This document shows positions 26,476 to 35,500 of a DNA stretch of 64,000 bases, piece by piece. Every line of letters starts with the position of its first letter. The first letter of the stretch is position 1. Below the pieces are notes generated by a model. That model saw nothing but the letters and a program-made list of their open reading frames with translations. It made no database searches and had not been told where the DNA came from. The stretch is from M3007 sp044224705 (GTDB lineage Bacteria; Bacteroidota; Bacteroidia; Chitinophagales; Saprospiraceae). Both the position numbers and the translations under genes were made by a program. Where the stretch lies: the NCBI GenBank assembly GCA_044224705.1, contig JBGAJY010000005.1:1-64000 (forward strand), written 5' to 3'.

Positions 26476-26655
26476 ATGGCAAAGAAAGTATCCAAGAACG
26501 CCCGTGTGGCCCAGCGTGCCGCCAACGCCGGCTCGGGTAAAGACCACGTGAAAGTGGTAAAAGCCGTCAAAGACCCGGTTACGGGTAAATACACGTACAA
26601 GCAAATGATCGTGCACAAAGACAAGGTGAAAGACTTTTTCGCCGACGTGAAATAA
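26476..26655 (+). CDS. DUF4295-family small basic protein
   Basis: This 59-residue ORF runs from the ATG at 26476 to the TAA at 26653-26655. It begins 'MAKKVSKNARVAQRAANAGS' and continues with 'KDHVKVVKAVKDPVTGKYTY'. This Lys-rich family is found in Bacteroidota almost always right after rpmG, as here, and is thought to be ribosome-associated, though its role is unproven. A strong intrinsic terminator follows within 25 bases, so it ends the operon. Confidence 0.9.
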   Translation: MAKKVSKNARVAQRAANAGSGKDHVKVVKAVKDPVTGKYTYKQMIVHKDKVKDFFADVK

Positions 26656-26677
26656 GCGCGCGTTGCTGCCGCAATGC

Positions 26678-26724
26678 AAAAGGGGCGTACTTCCGGTTTC
26701 CGGGAGTACGCCCCTTTCTTTTTC
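26678..26724 (+). terminator. Intrinsic terminator of the rpmB-rpmG operon
   Basis: AAAGGGGCGTACTTCCGG (26678-26695) pairs with the segment at 26701-26717, forming a stem of about 15 bp with few mismatches, followed by CTTTTT. It directly follows the DUF4295 gene. Confidence 0.85.
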
Positions 26725-26725
26725 G

Positions 26726-26893
26726 CGCAGGCGTATACAGATGTTTCACGCAGACGTTCGCAGACCTTTCCGCAGACGACCGCAGACATTAAACTCATAC
26801 GCTCACCACTTCCAGATTTTGCAGAAATATTTTCTGCGGTCGTCTGCGGAAAGGTCTGCGAACGTCTGCGTGAAACATCTGTATACGCCTGCG
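26726..26893. repeat. Perfect 61-bp inverted repeat with 46-base spacer
   Basis: The left arm (26726-26786) is the exact reverse complement of the right arm (26833-26893) over 61 of 61 positions. Each arm contains several copies of CGCAGAC (or GTCTGCG), and the start of the unit (GCGTGAAACATCT) recurs once more just outside the right arm. It lies between the ribosomal-protein terminator and a convergent secreted-protein gene. It looks like a dispersed palindromic element rather than a gene, and open frames across it are incidental. Confidence 0.9.
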
Positions 26894-26911
26894 TGAAACA
26901 TCTCCGCGGAA

Positions 26912-28843
26912 TTATTGCTTCGACAAGCGCCCGCTAAACACCTGCCCATCCACTTCTATCCGCCAGGCCAGGATGCCCGCCGGCATGGATTGAACGGGCA
27001 AGTCAATCAGTTGATAACCTGCGGTAAGCGACCGTTTTTCCTGCCAGACCTTTTTCCCGTTCGCATCAAACAATGCGAGTATTGCCTCCGCAGCTTCCTC
27101 CGTACGTAACCCGATTTGGGCGACCTGATCGCAAGGATTGGGAAAAGGCGCAAAAACTTGGATGGCCGTGGCGGCATTCGTGCCCGCAGGGGAAAAACGG
27201 AGCGCTAGGGAGTGTCTGGCTCCGGCGGGCGTATAGGCTTCGGGGGCAAGTTGCTGTGCATCCAGTTGGAGCGCTTCGGACAACAGGGTTGGCTGTAAAG
27301 CTTTGACTTTCAGTTCAAAAACAACATCCCGCTTGCTGATGGCGTGCTCCGAAGCATCAAACCAAACAGCGCGCAAACTGCCGTCCGGAGAGAGGTAAAA
27401 GTTGTCGTCGGGCAGATTGTCCACGCCTTCGATGGTCAACAGGCGCGGGTCGGAACGCAGGGCCAGCTGCCAGCCGCTCAGTTCGGCCTCGCTGTCCCAG
27501 CGGACGGGCACCACCGCCGTTTCCCCGGCTGCTAGCCAGCGGTCCGGCACATCGAGGGTCAGGGCTGAACGGTCTTCCACGTCGTCTCCAACGAAGGAAG
27601 CCGACAGGTTGGCATCGCCAATTTTGATACCCACAAAATTCAGGTTTTGATAGGCAATGTCGTCGTTCAGGCTGGCCAGCAGGATTTGATAAGTGTCTTT
27701 GACCGTGGATAACAAGCCGAAATCGGCCGGGTTAGGTACCGGACGTATAAATCGCCACGAGGTATTGGCCGGGAAGGAATCATAGATGCCCAGGAGTAGT
27801 TTGCGGGTCTCCACGATGTCGAAAGTAGTAACTGAATTGCTTTTGTTTACATCCGAGCCCAGCCATTGATAAATGTTGGTAAAAGGATCAACGCCTAAAA
27901 TATGTTTGCTCATCAGCACAAGATCGAACGTGGAAACGCCGGCTTTGGGATCGCCGAAGCGTTCGGCGCGCAGGGTGGCGCGGTACTGACCGCCAAAAGG
28001 CAATTGGGTGGCCATGAACGAATAGCAGGAGTCGGTGGAAATTTTGGAGATGTTTTTGGTCACAGGCGGCTGCACCCCGGAAAGTGATTCCACTTTGCCG
28101 CGTACGGTATATTCGGTGAGTTTTTTGTTTCCGGCGCTGCGCGCGCAGCCGCTCATGCCGAGCTCGCCGTCGGGGTTGCATTCACAATCAGTGCCGTTCA
28201 GCTGCACGAGCACATAATTCTGGCAAATGTTCATGAGCCCGTTGCCGTCCTTGATCCATATTTCCACGAAATTCAGCCCGATGTCGCATTGGTTAAAGGT
28301 CACTGTGTCCTGGTTGGGAAATCCCGTGCCGGTACCTGCTTCGCGAATGCCGAACTGGAGTTGATTGTTCGGGGTGCAATTGTCCGAATAGGTCAGAACA
28401 AACTGGTCGGGCGTAAAACTCGTCGTACAGGTAAGAGGGTCGATATTTTGTGTTAAACCATTGATACACAATAAATTCGGGGGTGTGCAGTCCTTTACGG
28501 TAAAGAGATAATTGCAATTGGCAACATTGCCGCAATTGTCCGAAGCGCGCCAGTAAATTCGGTGTGTGCCCTTCGGGAAAACGCCCATGCAGGTGTCGTT
28601 GGCCGAGGTGACCTCGATGCCGCCGTTGTTGTTCAGGTCAATTTTGTAGGAATAATCCACGTCGCTTCCAAAAAAGCATCCTGTGACGGCTTGCTCCGTC
28701 ATCATCACGGTACCCTGCGTGCAACCGCCCGGGTCGATGCAAAAGGTCTGGTCCGAACAGGCGGAAATCCAGGTAATGGATTGGGCAGGCATACGGACCG
28801 CGAGTGCCGACAGCAAAAGCAGGCTAAGTGTAAACCGATTCAT
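26912..28843 (-). CDS. Secreted multi-domain protein with dockerin-like repeats and T9SS sorting domain
   Basis: The ATG at 28843 gives a signal peptide ('MNRFTLSLLLLSALAVRMPA') and 643 residues. The N-terminal third is Cys-rich and HYR-like ('WRASDNCGNVANCNYLFTVK'). A dockerin-like pair follows around 'VSTFDLVLMSKHILG' and 'SVTTFDIVETRKLLLG', each preceded by Asp/Asn-rich loops. A cohesin-like beta region comes next, and the C-terminal ~85 residues ('FAPFPNPCDQVAQIGL' to 'MPAGILAWRIEVDGQ') are a T9SS sorting domain. This is a typical Saprospiria-type surface protein of unknown ligand. Confidence 0.8.
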   Translation of the reverse strand: MNRFTLSLLLLSALAVRMPAQSITWISACSDQTFCIDPGGCTQGTVMMTEQAVTGCFFGSDVDYSYKIDLNNNGGIEVTSANDTCMGVFPKGTHRIYWRASDNCGNVANCNYLFTVKDCTPPNLLCINGLTQNIDPLTCTTSFTPDQFVLTYSDNCTPNNQLQFGIREAGTGTGFPNQDTVTFNQCDIGLNFVEIWIKDGNGLMNICQNYVLVQLNGTDCECNPDGELGMSGCARSAGNKKLTEYTVRGKVESLSGVQPPVTKNISKISTDSCYSFMATQLPFGGQYRATLRAERFGDPKAGVSTFDLVLMSKHILGVDPFTNIYQWLGSDVNKSNSVTTFDIVETRKLLLGIYDSFPANTSWRFIRPVPNPADFGLLSTVKDTYQILLASLNDDIAYQNLNFVGIKIGDANLSASFVGDDVEDRSALTLDVPDRWLAAGETAVVPVRWDSEAELSGWQLALRSDPRLLTIEGVDNLPDDNFYLSPDGSLRAVWFDASEHAISKRDVVFELKVKALQPTLLSEALQLDAQQLAPEAYTPAGARHSLALRFSPAGTNAATAIQVFAPFPNPCDQVAQIGLRTEEAAEAILALFDANGKKVWQEKRSLTAGYQLIDLPVQSMPAGILAWRIEVDGQVFSGRLSKQ

Positions 28844-28974
28844 GCGATGGGATGGACTTTTTGACAACGATCAGTCTGGTCGACTATGGCAATTTGATTT
28901 TACTGCAAAAATTGAACCCTTTCCGACGGTTCTGTCGAAAAGGGTTCCAAAAAAATGAGTTTTGACCAATCGCG

Positions 28975-30456
28975 CTATGCAGCAGCCTTGCTGTGCCTGC
29001 TTTTTTGCCAATAATAAACAGGAATGCCCAGTAACACGATCGCTACGCCCGGCCAGGTGTTTTCAGGTGCTGTGAACAACAAAATGGCACAAACTGCCCC
29101 CGCCAGTACAATGTACAGGATGGGCAAAAATGGATAAGCAAACACCCGGTACGGCCGTTCGGCATCCGGCTCCTTGCGGCGCAGGATAAAAATGCCGCCG
29201 ATGGTGACCATGTAAAAAAGCAGGGACGCAAAGGTGCAGTACGTCAGCAAGGCGCCATAAGTGCCTGACAAACAGAGGACACTGGCCCATGCCGCCTGCG
29301 CTGCGAGGGCAAAGCCCGGTACATCGTGACGGTTCAGGGTGCCTGCTTTCTTCAGGAATAAACCTTCCTGGGCCATCACGTAATACACTCGTGCGCCGGC
29401 CAGTATCAGGCCGTTGTTGCAGCCAAAAGTGGAGACCATGATAAGTCCTGCCATGATGGCTGCCGAGAGTCCGCCGAAGATCATGGAGCCTGCGGCGGTG
29501 CCCACCCGGTCGTTGGTGATGCCGTTGGCATAGCCCGCAAACTGGATGCCCTGGCCCGTGGCGTCCACTGCCGACGGGTCGCCGTGCAGCGGCAAAAGGG
29601 CGAGGTAGGCGATATTAGCCATCAGGTACAGGGCAGTCACGATACACACGCCGAACAGCAGGCTGAGCGGGATATTGCGGCGTGGGTTTTTCATTTCCCC
29701 GGCCACAAAAGTCACGTTGTTCCAGGCATCGCTGGCGAACAGGGGCCCGATCAGGGCGGTGCCAAAGGCCATCAGTAACCCGAAGCCGACCAGCGGACTG
29801 GTGACCCATTGGCCGTTCTGAAGGCTGGTTTGGGTGGCTTGCCAGGGTGCCTGCCAGTTTTGAGCGAACGTGTCGGTTTGCAAGCCCACGGCCAGGCCGA
29901 GTACGATCAGGGCCAGCAGGGCCAGCAATTTTGCCGAAGTAAAGACCAGTTGGATGGTTTTTCCCGCCTGCAGGCCTCGGCTGTTCACCAGGGTGAGCAG
30001 GCCGATCATGGCAATGGCAAAGAGCTGTCCCGCTGAAATGGTAAAACTGCCGATTTGCAAGAGCACGTTTTGCGGGCCCAGCACCGGGAAAAAATAGGCC
30101 GTGTATTTGGCAAAAGCCACGGCCACGGCCGCGATCGTCCCAGTTTGAATGACGGTGAAGACCGTCCAGCCATACAAAAAGGCCGGAAGCTGGCCGTACG
30201 CCCGCTCAATATACACGAACTGGCCGCCCGCTTTGGGCATCATACCCGCCAGCTCGCCGTAGCTCAGAGCCGCCATGATGGTAACGACACCGGCCACCAG
30301 CCACAACAACAGCATCCAGCCCGAAGAACCTACCATGCGGGCACAATCGGCGCTGACGATAAATATCCCGGATCCGATCATGCCGCCGGCGACGAGCATC
30401 GCGCCGTCGAGCAGTCCAAGAGAGCGTTGTAATTGGTGCTCGTTCGGATCAGCCAT
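28975..30456 (-). CDS. APC-superfamily amino-acid permease (LAT-like)
   Basis: The 493-residue protein has about 12 membrane helices. It opens with 'LLDGAMLVAGGMIGSGIFIV', the APC family TM1 motif with the unwound GSGIF segment that binds the amino-acid amine and carboxylate. 'GELAGMMPKAGGQFVYIERA' (TM2-3) is also typical. It overlaps the 3' end of another amino-acid permease gene by 8 bp, so the two are co-expressed. Substrate range is unknown. Confidence 0.88.
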   Translation of the reverse strand: MADPNEHQLQRSLGLLDGAMLVAGGMIGSGIFIVSADCARMVGSSGWMLLLWLVAGVVTIMAALSYGELAGMMPKAGGQFVYIERAYGQLPAFLYGWTVFTVIQTGTIAAVAVAFAKYTAYFFPVLGPQNVLLQIGSFTISAGQLFAIAMIGLLTLVNSRGLQAGKTIQLVFTSAKLLALLALIVLGLAVGLQTDTFAQNWQAPWQATQTSLQNGQWVTSPLVGFGLLMAFGTALIGPLFASDAWNNVTFVAGEMKNPRRNIPLSLLFGVCIVTALYLMANIAYLALLPLHGDPSAVDATGQGIQFAGYANGITNDRVGTAAGSMIFGGLSAAIMAGLIMVSTFGCNNGLILAGARVYYVMAQEGLFLKKAGTLNRHDVPGFALAAQAAWASVLCLSGTYGALLTYCTFASLLFYMVTIGGIFILRRKEPDAERPYRVFAYPFLPILYIVLAGAVCAILLFTAPENTWPGVAIVLLGIPVYYWQKSRHSKAAA

Positions 30457-31945
30457 TGTTCTGGTTTTGAAGCTTGCTGTGGAATCGGCTGTACGTAAAG
30501 TAAATCACGAGGCCGATCACCATCCAAATAGCAGCGGTCAGCTGGGTTTGTGCATCCAGACCGTAAATCATGGCCGCACAAACGATGATGCCCAGAATAG
30601 GCACCAGTGGCACCAGCGGCGTGCGGAAGGGGCGTGGCGTAACCGGATCGGCGCGACGCATGATCCATACGCCGGCACTCACGAGTACAAAGGCGAACAG
30701 GGTGCCGATACTCGTCAGGTTGCCCGCAACAAAACCAGGAACGAAAGCCGCGAACAATCCAACAAAGACAAACAGAATCCAGTTCGATTTGTATGGCGTG
30801 CGGTACACCGGGTGCACTTCGGAAAATGCCTTGGGCAACAAACCGTCGTTCGACATGGAATAAAACACGCGGCTTTGCCCCAAAAGCATCACAAGGATGA
30901 CGGAGGAAAAGCCTGCCAGGATAGCTACGGTTACCAGTGTGGCCAACCAGCCATACCCCGTCATCGCTTTTGATATGGCATAGGCCACGGAGGCTTCGCG
31001 CCCTTCGCGAACGAAATCCGTATAGGGAACCAGACCCGTCAGGACGTGCGAAAACAAAATGTACAACAGCGTACATACGAACAGCGAACCGAGGATGCCA
31101 ATTGGCATGTCGCGGCTCGGGTTTTTGGCCTCCTGCGCTGCCGTAGAAACGGCATCAAAACCGATGAACGCAAAAAATACGATGCCTGCGCCCGCCAAAA
31201 CACCGCCCCACCCATGCCGGAAAGCATCAGCGTAGCTGTACGGCGTGCCGTCGGGCTGGACGGCATCCGGCGCGTCGGCCGGGATCATGTACGGCGTATG
31301 GAACGCAGGGTTGATGAATTTCCAGCCCAGGAAAATGAACATCAGCACAATGGCTACTTTGATAAAAACGATGACGGCGTTCACTGCGGCCGAACCCTTC
31401 GTGCCGCGGATCAGCAGCATGGTTAATGCCAGCAAGATGACCAGCGCAGGTACGTTCATAATGCCCGTGTGCATGGTGCCATTTATCAGCGCCGATTCGA
31501 ACGGCGAATGACACCACTCGTAGGGTATTGCACCTCCGAGCAATAGATTTAGATATTCACTCCAGGCAATGGAAACGGTAGCGGCGCCCAGTGCATATTC
31601 GAGCACCAGGGCCCAGCCGATGATCCAGGCGACCATCTCGCCCATCGTTGTGTAAGCATACGTATAAGCGCTTCCGGCGATGGGGATCATGCTGGCAAAT
31701 TCTGCATAGCAGAGCCCCGCAAACAAACATCCGAGCGCTGCAATCAAAAATGAAATGGTGACGGCCGAACCGGCATGACCGCCGGCGGCAGCCGCCGTAC
31801 GCACAAACAAGCCTGCGCCAATGATCGCGCCGATCCCCAGGGCGATAAGATTGTATGCGCCGAGGGTGCGTTTGAGGCTTTTTTCCGAGTCGCCGGCTTG
31901 GGCCAGCAACTGCGACAAGGGCTTTTTCGCCCAAAGATTTGCCAT
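30449..31945 (-). CDS. Cationic amino-acid transporter-type APC permease
   Basis: I start at the ATG at 31945, which gives 498 residues. 'LIALGIGAIIGAGLFVRTA' is the TM1 signature, 'LCYAEFASMIPIAGSAYTYAY' covers TM2-3, and the long N-terminal amphipathic segment plus 'AFIGFDAVSTAAQEAKNPSRD' match the CAT (SLC7-like, YfnA/GadC) branch. It is the first of two adjacent permeases, and the second start overlaps its stop. Cationic substrate preference is inferred only from similarity to the CAT branch. Confidence 0.88.
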   Translation of the reverse strand: MANLWAKKPLSQLLAQAGDSEKSLKRTLGAYNLIALGIGAIIGAGLFVRTAAAAGGHAGSAVTISFLIAALGCLFAGLCYAEFASMIPIAGSAYTYAYTTMGEMVAWIIGWALVLEYALGAATVSIAWSEYLNLLLGGAIPYEWCHSPFESALINGTMHTGIMNVPALVILLALTMLLIRGTKGSAAVNAVIVFIKVAIVLMFIFLGWKFINPAFHTPYMIPADAPDAVQPDGTPYSYADAFRHGWGGVLAGAGIVFFAFIGFDAVSTAAQEAKNPSRDMPIGILGSLFVCTLLYILFSHVLTGLVPYTDFVREGREASVAYAISKAMTGYGWLATLVTVAILAGFSSVILVMLLGQSRVFYSMSNDGLLPKAFSEVHPVYRTPYKSNWILFVFVGLFAAFVPGFVAGNLTSIGTLFAFVLVSAGVWIMRRADPVTPRPFRTPLVPLVPILGIIVCAAMIYGLDAQTQLTAAIWMVIGLVIYFTYSRFHSKLQNQNNG

Positions 31946-32175
31946 AGGGTAGTTGTAAAATTTTAGTTCATGAAGAAGATTGTCCAGCGACGAGGGTCGC
32001 GTTTTTGTGGCGGGAAAGATAGCATGGATTTTGAAATCGACATTTTTCATGGCGGCTTTTCCACCATCAGCCAATTTTTCTCTTTTCGCAACAACCGAAA
32101 GGAAACGGCAATTTTCCCGCACCTGCGTTGCGGGTTTTCCGGCACTTTTGTGCGCCGAAACTGCGTTTCCCAGAG

Positions 32176-32859
32176 ATGACTGTTTTTATTTCCCGCGAGC
32201 TTTCTCCCGATTCGGATTTCCGGCGCATCCTCACAACCGCCGGCTGGCAGCCCCGCGGGATGTCGCTGGTGAACCTTACTCCGCTGGATTTCGATCTCCC
32301 GGCAGAGCCGCCGGACTGGGTGTTTTTTGCGAGCGCGTTTGGGGTGAAGTGTTTTTTTGAAGGGACGGGCAGTTCATCTCCGGAAGGCATATTTGGAAAT
32401 CTTGTTCGCTTCGCCGCCCTCGGCCCCGCCACAGCCGCCGCCCTTTCCCAATACATCCCTGAAATCCACTTCGTCGGTACCGGCGATCCGGGGTTGACAG
32501 CTGCGGAATTTCTTTCCCTGGCAAAAGGTCAAACCATACTTTTCCCGGCGGCAGTGAACTCCCGGCGCAGCGTGGCGGATTTGTTGGAAGAGTATTGCAC
32601 GGTGTCGCACCTGCCGGTTTATGAGAATACGCCGCTGTCCGGAGCACCATTTCTGCCGGAAGATGTGCTGGTGTTTACCAGCCCGATGAATGCACAGGCA
32701 TATTTGTCCAGACACCGCCCGGAGCAGAAACAGACACTGATCGCCATCGGCGCCACGACCGCACAGACGTTCCGTGCATTTGGCGTGAGCGACTTTATGA
32801 TCAGCCCGGAAGCCAGTGAAGCCGCATTGGCAGAATCTGTGCTGCGCAGCAGGACTTGA
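32176..32859 (+). CDS. hemD: Uroporphyrinogen-III synthase
   Basis: The ATG at 32176 starts 'MTVFISRELSPDSDFRRIL', typical of HemD, and the product is 227 residues. The two-lobed fold is suggested by 'WVFFASAFGVKCFFE' in lobe one and 'DVLVFTSPMNAQAYLSR' with 'TLIAIGATTAQTFRAFGV' in lobe two. HemD cyclises hydroxymethylbilane to uroporphyrinogen III, the branch point for haem and sirohaem. Sequence conservation in this family is low, so motifs are weak but consistent. No other haem genes are adjacent, although sirohaem genes occur at 47-58 kb. Confidence 0.8.
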   Translation: MTVFISRELSPDSDFRRILTTAGWQPRGMSLVNLTPLDFDLPAEPPDWVFFASAFGVKCFFEGTGSSSPEGIFGNLVRFAALGPATAAALSQYIPEIHFVGTGDPGLTAAEFLSLAKGQTILFPAAVNSRRSVADLLEEYCTVSHLPVYENTPLSGAPFLPEDVLVFTSPMNAQAYLSRHRPEQKQTLIAIGATTAQTFRAFGVSDFMISPEASEAALAESVLRSRT

Positions 32860-32900
32860 AAACGCTATTTTTGCCCTCGCTTAAAACAGGCAACAGCAAA

Positions 32901-34949
32901 ATGGCGAAAAAACCCACATATTCGAAGTCCTCCCAAAGACCGCAATCCAAACCCCAGGCGCGTTCCACAACCATCCGTCTGACCGAACACGCCTCCCGCT
33001 GGGAGCCCGCCGGATGGCTGTGGTATGCTCTGATTGCGTTGGCAATCACAGCATTGTGTTACATTCCTTCTTTGAAGAACGGCTTTGTCAATTGGGACGA
33101 CGACCCGAACATTACGGAGAATCCGAACCTGACCCACGTGGGCAACGGACAACCCTGGGGCGAGACGATCAGCAATATTTTCAGCATCGAAAAAGGAGCG
33201 GTAATCGGCAACTATAACCCCCTGCCCATCCTCACTTTTGCCATCGAGAAGTCCATAGGCAAGGGTAACCAGGACCCCTGGCTCGTGCATTTCGACAATT
33301 TGCTGCTGCATTTGCTCACCGTATTTTTTGCCTTCCGGCTCCTGACACACCTCGGCATCGGCCGATTGGGCGCTTTGGCCGGCGGACTGCTGTTTGGCAT
33401 ACACCCGATGCGGGTAGAGTCGGTCGCCTGGGCAACGGAGCGCAAGGACGTGCTGTTTGCCATGTTCTTTTTTGCCGCGCTGATGTATTATGTCCGATGG
33501 GTGAAAACGGAGGAACAAAGCAAAAAAACGGGCCTTTACGTCGGCATGCTGGTGCTGGCCTTGTTGTCGCTGTTTTCAAAAGTGCAGGCAGTCACCCTGC
33601 CCCTGTCGATGCTGGCCATCGATTACCTGCTGCGCAGGCCATTTTCCGTAAAAACGGTCATCGTGGAAAAACTGCCGTTCTGGCTGCTTTCCCTGGCATT
33701 CGGTCTGATCAACCTGTACACCCTCAAATTGCAGGGCTCGACTAACGACGACATCACCAATTTCAACATATTCGACCGGCTTTGCATCGGGGCGTATTCG
33801 TTCTGTGTGTACCTGTTCAAACTGGTGGTGCCGTACCCGATGTCGCCCTTGTACCCTTATCCCAAACCCCTGCCCCCGCAGGTGTACGCGGCGCCGCTGC
33901 TCTTCGCAGCCATCTGGGTAGGTGTGTACTGGCTGTTCCGTAAAGAGCGCCGCATGCTGGTTTTCGGGGTGCTGTTCTTTTTTCTCAACGTCATGTTCCT
34001 GCTCCAGGTGCTCGGCGCCGGGCAGGGCTACCTGGCCGACCGCTTCACTTATGTGCCTTATTTCGGCTTTTTTGCAATCGTGGCATGGCTGGTCGACCGC
34101 TACGGAACGCAGGAGGGTACTCGAACAGCAATGCTGGGCGGGCTGGGCGTCATCTTGGCCGCTTACGGCGTTTGGACGGTGCGGCAAATTGCCGTCTGGG
34201 AAAACGGTGAAACACTTTGGTCGCACGTGATCAAATATGAAGGCAAGTCCAATTCCTTGCCGTACTGGAACCGCGGACAGTATTACCGCTCCAAAGGGGA
34301 CTACGCCAAATCCCTGCAGGATTACTCACAGGCCGTCACGATCAATCCGAAAAACCCCGAGCTGTTCAACAGTCGCGGGAAAACCTATTTCGACATGGCT
34401 ATGTCTGGAAAATACCCCAAGCAGGAAGCCGAATACGTGCAAAAAGCCATGGACGACTATAACGCTGCACTGCAAAACACCGACAAAGCCAAGCCAAAAC
34501 AGCGCGCGGAGGTTCTTATAAACCGTGGCGCAGCGCTCGGCGCGCAGAAAAACTTCCCCATGGCGCTCAAAGACCTGAACGAAGGCATCGGTCTCGACCC
34601 GACCAATGAGAACGGTTACCTGAACCGCTCACTCGTTTATTTCAACCTGGGGAAATACGAAGAGACCATCGCCGACTATACTTCCTACCTCAAATACGAC
34701 CCTAAAAACGCGAATATCCACTACGAACGCGGCATGTTGCGGCGCAGCATGAACCGCAACCAGGAGGCCATTGAAGACCTGACCACGGCCATCAAACTCG
34801 ATCCGTCCCTCGCATTGGCTTACCTCGAACGTGCCCGGGCTTACGCCCAGGCAGGCAACCACGCGTCTGCCCAACAGGACTATCAGCGCGCCCAGCAGTT
34901 CAAAATACAACTTACCCCGCGGGATATGGAGTTGATGAACGGGAAGTAA
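32901..34949 (+). CDS. Multi-pass membrane protein with C-terminal TPR repeats
   Basis: From the ATG at 32901 (682 residues) a short basic N-terminus leads into about ten membrane helices (residues ~45-400) with 'GFVNWDDDPNITENP' in the first loop. Roughly five TPR units follow (~430-675), for example 'NSLPYWNRGQYYRSKGDYAK' and 'NIHYERGMLRRSMNRNQEAI'. The arrangement resembles GT-C-type glycosyltransferase-like proteins with TPR tails (the eukaryotic TMTC architecture), and the acidic loop after TM1 fits that idea. Substrate and acceptor are unknown. It begins 41 bp after hemD. Confidence 0.78.
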   Translation: MAKKPTYSKSSQRPQSKPQARSTTIRLTEHASRWEPAGWLWYALIALAITALCYIPSLKNGFVNWDDDPNITENPNLTHVGNGQPWGETISNIFSIEKGAVIGNYNPLPILTFAIEKSIGKGNQDPWLVHFDNLLLHLLTVFFAFRLLTHLGIGRLGALAGGLLFGIHPMRVESVAWATERKDVLFAMFFFAALMYYVRWVKTEEQSKKTGLYVGMLVLALLSLFSKVQAVTLPLSMLAIDYLLRRPFSVKTVIVEKLPFWLLSLAFGLINLYTLKLQGSTNDDITNFNIFDRLCIGAYSFCVYLFKLVVPYPMSPLYPYPKPLPPQVYAAPLLFAAIWVGVYWLFRKERRMLVFGVLFFFLNVMFLLQVLGAGQGYLADRFTYVPYFGFFAIVAWLVDRYGTQEGTRTAMLGGLGVILAAYGVWTVRQIAVWENGETLWSHVIKYEGKSNSLPYWNRGQYYRSKGDYAKSLQDYSQAVTINPKNPELFNSRGKTYFDMAMSGKYPKQEAEYVQKAMDDYNAALQNTDKAKPKQRAEVLINRGAALGAQKNFPMALKDLNEGIGLDPTNENGYLNRSLVYFNLGKYEETIADYTSYLKYDPKNANIHYERGMLRRSMNRNQEAIEDLTTAIKLDPSLALAYLERARAYAQAGNHASAQQDYQRAQQFKIQLTPRDMELMNGK

Positions 34950-35026
34950 AGGGCAAGAGGCAAAGGGCAAGGGGCAAAAGGCAAGAGGCAAAGGGCAAGA
35001 GGCAAAGGGCAGAAGGCGAGGGGCTT
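34950..35026 (+). repeat. GGCAAGAGGCAAAG-type tandem array, left of the S23 gene
   Basis: About five imperfect 14-base units of the form GGGCAAGAGGCAAA fill the gap between the TPR protein stop and the S23 gene. The array on the other side of that gene (35418-35500) is the same unit in opposite orientation, so the two could pair into a long stem. Confidence 0.8.
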
Positions 35027-35051
35027 ATAAGAAAAAGCAAATGAGTGATTT

Positions 35052-35417
35052 ATGGCAGCAACAAATTTCAAGGAACTGAGTGCTTACAGGAAAGCATTCG
35101 ATCTGGCTATGCAGGTATTCGAAATTTCAAAGAGATTTCCGAAAGAAGAGACTTACTCACTTACCGACCAGATCCGCCGGTCTTCAAGAGCAGTTTGTGC
35201 TAATTTATCAGAGGCATTTCGCAAAAAAAGGTACCCTTTGCACTTCATATCCAAATGCACGGACAGTGATGCAGAAAATTCTGAAACACAGGTTTGGCTG
35301 GATTTTGCTTTGAAATGTAATTATTTATCGCACAACGAGTATCAAGCACTTCACACCGAATCTGAGGAAATTGGCCGCTTGTTGCATCATATGATTTACA
35401 ATCCCGATAAATATTAA
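35052..35417 (+). CDS. Four-helix-bundle protein, S23/23S rRNA intervening-sequence family
   Basis: The 121-residue protein shows the S23 pattern: 'FKELSAYRKAFDLAMQVFEI', then 'YSLTDQIRRSSRAVCANLSEAF', and a C-terminal helix with 'ALHTESEEIGRLLHHMIYNPDK'. The family was first found in intervening sequences of spirochaete 23S rRNA and also includes Avd-like proteins of diversity-generating retroelements. Here it is neither inside rRNA nor near a reverse transcriptase. Instead it lies exactly between two opposed 14-base repeat arrays. Nucleic-acid binding is likely from its basic surface (inference). Confidence 0.88.
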   Translation: MAATNFKELSAYRKAFDLAMQVFEISKRFPKEETYSLTDQIRRSSRAVCANLSEAFRKKRYPLHFISKCTDSDAENSETQVWLDFALKCNYLSHNEYQALHTESEEIGRLLHHMIYNPDKY

Positions 35418-35500
35418 TTTTTGCCCCTTGCCTTTTGCCCCTTGCCTTTTGCCCCTTGCCTTTTGCCCCTTGCCTTTTGCCCCTTGCCTTTTGCCCCTTA
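35418..35500 (-). repeat. TTTTGCCCCTTGCC tandem array, right of the S23 gene
   Basis: Five full and one partial copies of the 14-base unit TTTTGCCCCTTGCC run from the S23 stop codon to 35500. Its last bases supply the TAA stop of the convergent glycosyltransferase gene. It is the inverted counterpart of the array at 34950-35026. Confidence 0.85.

Noticed and set aside
26663..26937. Small open frames across the 61-bp inverted repeat
   Set aside because: They exist on both strands because of the CGCAGAC repeats, have no start context and mirror each other. The sequence is a palindromic element.
35052..35417. Diversity-generating retroelement because of the Avd-like fold
   Set aside because: No reverse transcriptase, template repeat or variable-repeat target is found nearby.
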